Shown here: in pieces, positions 57,839 through 64,000 of the stretch | How the letters are laid out: every line of letters starts with the position of its first letter | Position numbering within the stretch: the first letter of the stretch is position 1 | The notes under the pieces: generated by a model | Databases searched by the model: none | Seen by the model: the letters and a program-made list of their open reading frames with translations, nothing else | What the model was told of the DNA's origin: nothing | Origin: Rhodanobacter sp. L36 | GTDB taxonomy: Bacteria > Pseudomonadota > Gammaproteobacteria > Xanthomonadales > Rhodanobacteraceae | Direction of reading: 5' to 3' | Length of the DNA: 64,000 bases | NCBI RefSeq assembly: GCF_009765755.1 | Contig: NZ_LMUV01000011.1 | Location: forward strand, 1,202,734 to 1,266,733 | Made by a program: the position numbers and the translations under genes

Positions 57839-59851
57839 ATGTTCGAGCGCGTACTGATTGCCAACCGTGGTGAGATCGCCTGCCGCGTGATCCGCACCTG
57901 CCGACGCCTTGGCATCCACACCATCGCGGTGTATTCCGAAGCGGACAAAGACGCGCAGCACGTGCGTCAGGCCGATGAGGCATGGCCGATCGGCGGGCCA
58001 CGACCGGCGGATTCATATCTGCGCGGCGAAGCCATCCTCGAGGTGGCGAAAAAAACCGGTGCGCAGGCGATTCATCCCGGCTACGGTTTCCTGTCGGAAA
58101 ACACTGCTTTCGCCCGCGCCTGCAACGACGCCGGGATCGTCTTCATCGGCCCGCGTCCGGAAAGCATCGATGCGATGGGTTCGAAGGCTGCCGCGAAAGC
58201 GCTGATGGATAATCACGCGGTGCCGCTGGTGCCGGGTTATCACGGCGAAAATCAGGACGTCGCGTACCTGGCCGACCAAGCCGGCAAAACCGGCTTTCCG
58301 TTGATGATCAAGGCCGCGGCCGGCGGCGGCGGCAAAGGCATGCGCATCGTGCGCAACGCCTCTGAATTCGCTGATGCACTCGCATCCGCGCAACGTGAAG
58401 CGGCCAGTTCGTTCGGCGACACGCGGATGATCCTCGAACGCTACGTCGAGCATCCGCGGCACATCGAATTCCAGGTGTTCGGCGACACGCACGGCAACGT
58501 GATCCATCTCAACGAACGCGAATGTTCCGCGCAGCGCCGTTACCAGAAAGTGCTGGAAGAAACGCCTTCGGCCACGCTTGATCCGGCGCGTCGCAAGGCG
58601 ATGGGCGAAGCAGCCGTCGCGGCGGCGAAAGCCGTCGACTATGTCGGCGCGGGCACGGTGGAATTCATCGTGGCGCGCCAGGCAGACGGCAGCCCGGGCG
58701 AATTCTTTTTCATGGAAATGAATACACGCCTGCAGGTCGAGCATCCGGTGACCGAACTGACGCTGGGCCTCGACCTCGTCGAATGGCAACTGCGCATCGC
58801 CCACGGCGAAGCGCTGCCGCTGGCGCAGGATCAGGTACATGCGCGCGGACACGCGATCGAAGTGCGCCTGTACGCCGAAGACCCCGACCAGAACTTCCTG
58901 CCCGGCTCGGGCAAATTGCAAACATTGCGGCTGCCTTCGCGCTCGGCGCACGTGCGGCTCGATGGCGGCGTGGTCGAAGGCGATACGGTCACGATCTTCT
59001 ACGATCCAATGATCGCCAAGTTGATCGTGTTCGACGTCACCCGCGCGCAGGCATTGCAGCGGTTGCGCGATGCGCTGGCCGACTGCGAAATCATCGGGCC
59101 GAAATCCAATATCGGTTTTCTCGAACGCCTCGCGCGACACCCAGCCGTGATCGACGGAACCATCGACACCGGTTATCTCGATCGTCATCTGGAGGAGTTC
59201 GTCACCGGCGAAATCGTGCCTGTCGATCGCGTGCTGTTTGCCTGCGCCACCGCCGCGTTGCTGGCCGATGAGCGCGAAGCGATGACCTCTGCACGTGATA
59301 GTGCCGATCCGCATTCACCGTGGAACCATGCCGATGCCTGGCGCGTCGGCCACGCGGGAAAACGCATCGTCGCACTCGCACTGCGCGAACAACGCCACGA
59401 GGTGGAAGCGCGCGGCCACGCTGGCGAATACGAATTGCGTCACGGCGACAGTGTCTGCAACGTACGCGGTGCACGATGTAATGACGACGTGCTCAGCGCG
59501 CGCTTCGATGGCGAGGCATGCCGGTTCAACGCTCGCGCGGATGCGCAACATGTGCTTCTGCACGATGCCGAAGGCCAGCGCTACAGCTTTTCGCGCGCAC
59601 CGGCATTCGCATGGGAAGTGAAAGACGCTGCCGGCGGCAATCAGGTGATCGCGCCGATGCCCGGCCGCATCGTGCTGGTGAAAGTGAAGGCAGGCGACCA
59701 CGTTGAACAAGGCCAGGAATTGTTGGTGATGGAAGCGATGAAGATGGAACTGGCCTTGAAGGCGCCGCGTGCCGGCACCATCGATAACGTGCTCGCCACC
59801 GAAGGCGAATTCGTCGAAGCCGATAGTGTGCTGGTGAAATTCGTAGCCTGA
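57839..59851 (+). CDS. liuD: Biotin carboxylase subunit of methylcrotonyl-CoA carboxylase (alpha)
   Basis: The 670-residue protein joins biotin carboxylase, spacer and biotin carrier domains. It starts FERVLIANRGEIACRVIRTCR, has the ATP-grasp loop AAAGGGGKGMRIV, ERYVEHPRHIEFQV, FFMEMNTRLQVEHPVTE, and the biotinyl lysine K635 in EAMKMELALKAP. Together with a carboxyltransferase beta subunit it carboxylates 3-methylcrotonyl-CoA. No beta subunit gene is in the window, so the partner is elsewhere; propionyl- or acetyl-CoA carboxylase alpha subunits look alike, and the assignment leans on liuC and liuE beside it. GAGGA stands ahead of ATG 57839. Confidence 0.88.
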   Translation: MFERVLIANRGEIACRVIRTCRRLGIHTIAVYSEADKDAQHVRQADEAWPIGGPRPADSYLRGEAILEVAKKTGAQAIHPGYGFLSENTAFARACNDAGIVFIGPRPESIDAMGSKAAAKALMDNHAVPLVPGYHGENQDVAYLADQAGKTGFPLMIKAAAGGGGKGMRIVRNASEFADALASAQREAASSFGDTRMILERYVEHPRHIEFQVFGDTHGNVIHLNERECSAQRRYQKVLEETPSATLDPARRKAMGEAAVAAAKAVDYVGAGTVEFIVARQADGSPGEFFFMEMNTRLQVEHPVTELTLGLDLVEWQLRIAHGEALPLAQDQVHARGHAIEVRLYAEDPDQNFLPGSGKLQTLRLPSRSAHVRLDGGVVEGDTVTIFYDPMIAKLIVFDVTRAQALQRLRDALADCEIIGPKSNIGFLERLARHPAVIDGTIDTGYLDRHLEEFVTGEIVPVDRVLFACATAALLADEREAMTSARDSADPHSPWNHADAWRVGHAGKRIVALALREQRHEVEARGHAGEYELRHGDSVCNVRGARCNDDVLSARFDGEACRFNARADAQHVLLHDAEGQRYSFSRAPAFAWEVKDAAGGNQVIAPMPGRIVLVKVKAGDHVEQGQELLVMEAMKMELALKAPRAGTIDNVLATEGEFVEADSVLVKFVA

Positions 59852-59857
59852 GCAGGC

Positions 59858-59926
59858 AGGAGCGCACCTTGTGCGCGATTGCTTCTCGCCATGCTTCAAA
59901 AGCAATCGCGCACAGGGTGCGCTCCT
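59858..59926. repeat. REP-like palindromic repeat (copy 2)
   Basis: A 27-base left arm beginning AGGAGCGCACCTTGTGCGCG pairs with a right arm ending CGCGCACAGGGTGCGCTCCT, with a 15-base loop; the arms are nearly perfect. It lies in the 96-base gap between liuD and the HMG-CoA lyase gene, and shares its core with the repeat at 49317-49388. Confidence 0.8.
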
Positions 59927-59947
59927 ACAAATGATCCGGAGCATCCG

Positions 59948-60850
59948 ATGAACCCGTCCAACCACGTCCGCATCGTCGAAGTCGGCGCCCGCGACGGCCT
60001 GCAGAACGAGAAAACGCTGTTGCCGGCGGACGTGAAGATCGCGCTAATCGATCGGCTTTCGTCGACCGGTTTGCAGACGATCGAGGCAACCAGTTTCGTG
60101 AGCCCGAAATGGGTGCCGCAACTGGCCGATGCTGCCGAGGTGTTCCGCGGTATTCGCAAGCTGCCGGGCGTGAGCTATCCGGTGCTGGTGCCGAACCTGC
60201 AGGGTTATGAGCGCGCACGCGAAGTCGGCGCCCGCGAAATCGCCGTGTTCACGGCAGCTTCCGAAGCGTTCAATCGCGCGAACATCAACGCCTCCATCGA
60301 CGAATCCATCGATCGATTCGTGCCGGTGATCGAACAGGCACAGGCCGACGAAGTGCGCGTTCGCGGCTACGTCTCCACGGTGCTCGGCTGCCCGTACCAA
60401 GGCGAGGTACCGGTGAGCGAAGTGGTGCGCGTGGCGAAGCGTCTCTACGAATTGGGCTGCTACGAAATTTCGCTCGGCGATACCATCGGCATCGGCACGC
60501 CCGCCAAGGCACGCGCAATGCTGCATGCCGTTGCACAAGAAGTGCCGATCAGCGCGCTCGCCGTCCATTTCCACGACACCTACGGTCAGGCATTGGCGAA
60601 CATACTCAGCTGCCTGGAAGAAGGCGTGCGCGTGATCGACAGCGCCGTTTCCGGCACCGGCGGTTGCCCGTATGCCAAGGGTGCCACCGGCAACGTCGCC
60701 AGCGAAGACGTGGTGTACATGCTGCACGGCATGGGCATGACCACCGGCGTGGACCTCGATCTGCTGGTCGCTACCGGCGCATGGCTGGCCGCGCAGTTGC
60801 ACAAGGAAACCGCCAGTCGCGTCACACGTGCGCGCACTGCGGTCGGCTGA
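59948..60850 (+). CDS. liuE: Hydroxymethylglutaryl-CoA lyase
   Basis: The 300-residue enzyme splits HMG-CoA into acetyl-CoA and acetoacetate, the end of leucine catabolism. VRIVEVGARDGLQNE opens the TIM barrel; FVSPKWVPQLADA, SLGDTIGIGTP and FHDTYGQALAN carry metal ligands, and the signature GTGGCPYAKGATGNVASEDV contains the catalytic cysteine. The start is ATG 59948 with GGAG at 59938-59941; an open frame extends upstream through the REP-like repeat. It follows liuD after that repeat. Confidence 0.95.
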   Translation: MNPSNHVRIVEVGARDGLQNEKTLLPADVKIALIDRLSSTGLQTIEATSFVSPKWVPQLADAAEVFRGIRKLPGVSYPVLVPNLQGYERAREVGAREIAVFTAASEAFNRANINASIDESIDRFVPVIEQAQADEVRVRGYVSTVLGCPYQGEVPVSEVVRVAKRLYELGCYEISLGDTIGIGTPAKARAMLHAVAQEVPISALAVHFHDTYGQALANILSCLEEGVRVIDSAVSGTGGCPYAKGATGNVASEDVVYMLHGMGMTTGVDLDLLVATGAWLAAQLHKETASRVTRARTAVG

Positions 60851-60913
60851 GCATCTCGCCAGCGCGAAGGATGCGTCGCTATCATGGTGATCTCGGATTT
60901 CGGGGATGCAACG

Positions 60914-62248
60914 ATGCGTGCGAGCCGACCAAACTGGCAGCGTTGCCTGGTAATGGCGTCGCTGGCGTTCTTCAGCGCGGGCGTGCTGGCGCAGTCAGCG
61001 AAAACCGTGACGCCCAAAGGCGAATGGTTGTTGCTCCCGTCGCATGTGTGGACGGGTGACGAGCACGCCTCGCACGACGGCTGGGCCGTGCTGGTACACG
61101 ATGGCAACATCGCTGCGGTAGGACCTGCGGATACGATCAAGGCGCCGCCGATTACGCGGCGCATCGAACTCCCCGGCACCACGCTCACCGCAGGCCTGAT
61201 CGACCTGCACTCGCATCTGTTTTTGCACCCGTACAACGAAACCTTGTGGAACGATCAGGTGCTGACCGAACCGCAGGATTACCGCACGCTCGAAGCCGCC
61301 GCCCATGCGAAAGCCACCCTGCTGGCAGGCTTCACCACCTTGCGCGATCTGGGAACGGAAGGTGCCGGTTTCGCCGATGTATCCGTGAAGCGCGCGATCG
61401 AGGAAGGCCTGATTCCGGGGCCGCGGTTGTTCGTCGCCACACGCGCCATCGTCGCCACGGCGAGTTACGGACCCGGGCCGCGCGGCTATCGTCCCGATCT
61501 CGATCTTCCAAGCGGCGCGCAGGAAGTCAGCGGCGTCGATGCCGCCATGGCCGCGGTGCGCGAACAGGCGGCGCGTGGCGCGGACTGGATCAAGTTGTAT
61601 GCCGACTATCGCGTCGGCCCGGACGGCAGCACTGCGCCGACTTTCACGCCCGCCGAACTCAAGGCCATCGTCGACACCGCGCATCTCTCCGGTCGTCCGG
61701 TGGCCGCGCACGCCGCCAGCGATGCCGGTGTGCGCATGGCGGTGGAAGCAGGCGTGGACAGCATCGAGCACGGCTACGGTGCGAGCGAAGCAACCTTCAG
61801 ATTACTCAAGCAGCACGGTACGGCCTACGAGCCGACGCTCACCGCGGTCGAATCCACCGCGGAATATTTCGAGCACTACGTGCCCGGCAAGAGCGAACCG
61901 ACCGAACGCATGCGCGAAGCCGAGCACGCTTTTCGTACAGCGCTCAAGCTCGGCGTGATCATCGGCAACGGCAGCGACATCGGCGTCTTCAAGCATGGCG
62001 ACAACTGGCGCGAACCGGCCGCGATGGTTGCCAATGGCATGACACCATCGCAGGCGCTGCACGCGGCCACCGATGTAGCCGCGAAAATACTTCGGCAATC
62101 GCAGCACTTCGGTCGCATTGCGCCGGACATGGACGCCGATCTCGTCGCATTCAACGGCGACCCGAGCGTCGACATCAAGGCGCTGCAGCGTCCGGCTTTC
62201 GTGATGAAGAACGGCAGCATCTACCGCACACCCGAAGGAACTCCATGA
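60914..62248 (+). CDS. Exported amidohydrolase-family enzyme
   Basis: The 444-residue protein has a signal peptide (residues 1-23: MRASRPNWQR, then hydrophobic, ending GVLAQ) and a metal-dependent hydrolase of the imidazolonepropionase/prolidase-like type. Metal ligands are seen in AGLIDLHSHLFLHPY, in HAASDAGVRMAVEAGVDSIEHGYG, and in IGNGSDIGVFKHGDN; ADLVAFNGDP closes the second small domain. Secreted members split X-Pro dipeptides or other amides, but the substrate cannot be set. ATG 60914 is chosen for the signal peptide, with GGGGAT before it; an upstream in-frame ATG (60884) is possible. It overlaps the acetyltransferase gene by ATGA. Confidence 0.88.
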   Translation: MRASRPNWQRCLVMASLAFFSAGVLAQSAKTVTPKGEWLLLPSHVWTGDEHASHDGWAVLVHDGNIAAVGPADTIKAPPITRRIELPGTTLTAGLIDLHSHLFLHPYNETLWNDQVLTEPQDYRTLEAAAHAKATLLAGFTTLRDLGTEGAGFADVSVKRAIEEGLIPGPRLFVATRAIVATASYGPGPRGYRPDLDLPSGAQEVSGVDAAMAAVREQAARGADWIKLYADYRVGPDGSTAPTFTPAELKAIVDTAHLSGRPVAAHAASDAGVRMAVEAGVDSIEHGYGASEATFRLLKQHGTAYEPTLTAVESTAEYFEHYVPGKSEPTERMREAEHAFRTALKLGVIIGNGSDIGVFKHGDNWREPAAMVANGMTPSQALHAATDVAAKILRQSQHFGRIAPDMDADLVAFNGDPSVDIKALQRPAFVMKNGSIYRTPEGTP

Positions 62249-62733
62249 GCGACGCTTTTCAGATTCGCCCGATCCGCTTCGAAGACAACGCCGCGATGGC
62301 GGCGATCATCCGCCACGTGATGCCCGAGTTCGGTGCGGACGGTCCGGGTTTTGCGATCCACGACGCGGAAGTCGACCGCATGTGCGAGGCCTACGATCAA
62401 CCGCGTGGTGCGTATTTCGTAGTCGAGCGCGATGGAAAAATCATCGGCGGCGGCGGTGTGGCGCCACTGGAAAACGGCGAGCCGGACGTGTGCGAATTGC
62501 GCAAGATGTATTTCATGCCCGCCGCGCGCGGCATCGGCGCAGGTACGGCGATGATGCAATATTGCCTCGACGCCGCACGCTCGTTCAATTTCCGGCGCTG
62601 CTATCTGGAAACGCTCACCGGCATGGATGCCGCGCAGGCGCTGTACGCGCGCAGCGGATTCAAACCTTTGTCCGCGCCGATGGGCGGCACCGGTCACTTC
62701 AGTTGCGACCGTTTTTTCATCCTCGAACTCTGA
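62245..62733 (+). CDS. GNAT-family N-acetyltransferase
   Basis: The 162-residue protein has the GNAT fold: IRPIRFEDNAAMAAIIRHV at the start, FVVERDGKIIGGGGVAPL, ELRKMYFMPAARGIGAGTAMM (acetyl-CoA loop), and ALYARSGFKPL at the end. The substrate is unknown. It overlaps the amidohydrolase stop (ATGA) and so is co-translated. The DUF1801 gene follows after 11 bases. Confidence 0.88.
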   Translation: MSDAFQIRPIRFEDNAAMAAIIRHVMPEFGADGPGFAIHDAEVDRMCEAYDQPRGAYFVVERDGKIIGGGGVAPLENGEPDVCELRKMYFMPAARGIGAGTAMMQYCLDAARSFNFRRCYLETLTGMDAAQALYARSGFKPLSAPMGGTGHFSCDRFFILEL

Positions 62734-62744
62734 ACGGAGTTGCC

Positions 62745-63359
62745 ATGGCCAGCCATGATCCTCGCATCGACAGCTATATCGAAAAATCGCCCGCATTCGC
62801 GCAGCCCATCCTGCGACATCTGCGCGACGTGGTGCACGCAACCTGCCCCGACGTGGAAGAAAGCATCAAATGGAGCATGCCGTTCTTCGGCTACAACGGC
62901 TCGTCGATCTGCATGATGGCCGCGTTCAAGCAACACGTCGGTTTCGGCTTCTGGCTGTCGCGGCAGGTCGTGGGCGGCGACAGCGCGGATGACTCGAAAG
63001 ATGGTATGGGTCAGTTCGGCAAGATCACGTCCATCAAGGATCTGCCTTCGAAGAAAGAGCTTGCTGCATACATCAAGAAAGCTACTGCGTTGAACGAAGC
63101 AGGCGTCAAGTTGAGGCGTCCGAAAACCGCCGTGAAACCGCCACCCGTCGTGCCCGAGGCGCTGGCCGCCTCGCTGCGACTGAAGAAGCATGTGGCGTCG
63201 CGCACGCACTACAACGCGATGAGCGCGAGCATGCAGCGCGAATACGTTGAGTGGATCAACCAAGCCAAGACCGACGCGACGCGCGACAAGCGCATCGCAA
63301 CCACCATCGAGTGGCTCGCCGAAGGCAAATCACGAAACTGGAAGTATGCAAAATGCTGA
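62745..63359 (+). CDS. DUF1801/YdeI-type protein
   Basis: The 204-residue protein has an N-terminal DUF1801-like domain (IDSYIEKSPAFAQPILRHLRD, EESIKWSMPFFGYNG, KQHVGFGFWL) and a C-terminal YdeI/OmpD-associated region (LRLKKHVASRTHYNAMSASMQREYVEWINQAK). In other bacteria such proteins are linked to stress or peptide resistance, but the molecular role is unknown. GGAG at 62736-62739 precedes ATG 62745. The end overlaps the next acetyltransferase gene by 14 bases. Confidence 0.87.
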   Translation: MASHDPRIDSYIEKSPAFAQPILRHLRDVVHATCPDVEESIKWSMPFFGYNGSSICMMAAFKQHVGFGFWLSRQVVGGDSADDSKDGMGQFGKITSIKDLPSKKELAAYIKKATALNEAGVKLRRPKTAVKPPPVVPEALAASLRLKKHVASRTHYNAMSASMQREYVEWINQAKTDATRDKRIATTIEWLAEGKSRNWKYAKC

Positions 63360-63936
63360 TGGCACGCGCCCGATGATTCGCGTCGCGCACGAAAAGGATG
63401 CCGATGCCATTCACGCGATCTACGCGCCGTCGATCATCGATGGCGTCGCCACATTCGAAACCGAGCTGCCCGGCGTGGCGATGATGCGCGATCGAATTCT
63501 CGCGCGACTGCAGCACTATCCGTGGCTGGTCTGGGAAGAAGACGGCCATGTGCTGGCGTACGCCTATGCCGGACGCTTTCGCGAACGCGCGGCGTACGAC
63601 TGGATCGCGGAGACGTCGATCTATGTTCATGGCGACGCGCAACGACGTGGCATCGCACGGCGGCTCTACGGCGTGCTGCTGGAAAGCATGCGCCTGCAAG
63701 GCATCACGCAGGCGGTCGGCGTGATCACCCTGCCCGGCCACGTCAGCGTGACCATGCACGAAACGATGGGCTTCACCACGGCAGGCGTCTGGAAACAATG
63801 CGGATACAAGCACGGCCAGTGGTGGGACGTGGGTGTGTGGCAGATGCAGTTGCAGATACCGGACGCGCTACCGTCACCGGTGATTCCATTTCCGCAACTC
63901 GTGGACATGCCGGCATTCCGCGAACTGCTCGTGTAA
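63346..63936 (+). CDS. GNAT-family acetyltransferase, phosphinothricin N-acetyltransferase-like
   Basis: The 196-residue protein resembles the PAT/bar and MddA-type amino-acid analogue acetyltransferases: IRVAHEKDADAIHAIYAPSIIDGVATFE, WLVWEEDGHVLAYAYAGRFRERAAYDW, SIYVHGDAQRRGIARRLYG (acetyl-CoA loop) and GVWKQCGYKHGQWWDVGVWQ. Such enzymes acetylate phosphinothricin or methionine sulfone/sulfoximine. ATG 63346 overlaps the previous gene by 14 bases; ATG 63373 would give a 187-residue form that starts closer to the family. A terminator follows. Confidence 0.88.
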   Translation: MQNADGTRPMIRVAHEKDADAIHAIYAPSIIDGVATFETELPGVAMMRDRILARLQHYPWLVWEEDGHVLAYAYAGRFRERAAYDWIAETSIYVHGDAQRRGIARRLYGVLLESMRLQGITQAVGVITLPGHVSVTMHETMGFTTAGVWKQCGYKHGQWWDVGVWQMQLQIPDALPSPVIPFPQLVDMPAFRELLV

Positions 63937-63964
63937 CGGCGGCACTGGAAACAGGTCGCGTACG

Positions 63965-63996
63965 AAAAACCCCGCCGATCGGCGGGGGTTTTTTTC
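63965..63996 (+). terminator. Terminator after the last acetyltransferase gene
   Basis: Stem CCCCGCC / GGCGGGG (7 bases, GATC loop) flanked by A5 and followed by a run of seven T after an extra G. It closes the amidohydrolase-acetyltransferase run. Confidence 0.8.
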
Positions 63997-64000
63997 TACA

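Noticed and set aside
58013..59314. 433-codon minus-strand frame opposite liuD
   Set aside because: Shadow of the biotin carboxylase; no family likeness.

Overview
The window reads as chromosomal DNA of a GC-rich gammaproteobacterium of the order Xanthomonadales, most like the Rhodanobacteraceae (Dyella, Rhodanobacter, Luteibacter and relatives). The signs are a metH split into two genes behind a fused ArsR/methyltransferase regulator, a recC-recB-recD order, a very large NAD-dependent glutamate dehydrogenase, and minor-pilin gene clusters ending in pilY1. The taxonomic call rests on gene content and protein resemblance, not on a marker-gene search. No integrase, transposase, plasmid gene, prophage gene or CRISPR array is visible.

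Layout. 1-2.1 kb: a truncated copy of a 5'-nucleotidase gene, an unrecognised lipoprotein and the intact 5'-nucleotidase. 2.2-8.0 kb (minus): NAD kinase and the giant NAD-glutamate dehydrogenase. 8.5-13.0 kb (plus): an RND efflux adaptor and pump without an outer-membrane channel. 13.1-14.3 kb (minus): an acyl-CoA dehydrogenase. 14.5-19.3 kb (plus): a SahR-like regulator and the two halves of cobalamin-dependent methionine synthase. 19.3-19.9 kb: a LAB_N membrane protein and tRNA-Val(CAC).

20.1-47.4 kb, between tRNA-Val and tRNA-Thr, holds two complete minor type IV pilin clusters, both on the minus strand. Their gene orders are circular permutations of each other: pilE-fimT-pilV-pilW-pilX-pilY1 and pilV-pilW-pilX-pilY1-pilE-fimT. 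Between them lie an ECF42-type sigma-factor operon (YCII/DGPF, VOC and SRPBCC proteins) with a good match to the ECF42 promoter, and the recCBD operon. The two PilY1 proteins differ in a meaningful way: one keeps the DxSxS metal site of a von Willebrand A domain, the other has lost it.

47.7-53.9 kb: tRNA-Thr(CGT), the housekeeping run ribF-ileS-lspA-ispH (minus) and rpsT (plus). The ispH reading frame has no ATG, GTG or TTG where the protein must begin; homology and the cluster cysteines place the start at a CTG. 53.9-56.3 kb (minus): feoA-feoB and a small Cys-rich membrane protein, with a Fur-box-like palindrome touching the feoA start. 56.4-60.9 kb (plus): leucine/isovalerate catabolism genes (liuC, a cupin, liuD, liuE), without liuA or liuB. 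60.9-64 kb (plus): an exported amidohydrolase, two GNAT acetyltransferases and a DUF1801/YdeI-type protein, closed by a terminator.

The candidates most worth following up are the divergent pair of pilus-tip systems (PilY1 with and without MIDAS), the ECF42 operon and its promoter, the non-canonical ispH start, and the His-rich insertion in the split methionine synthase.
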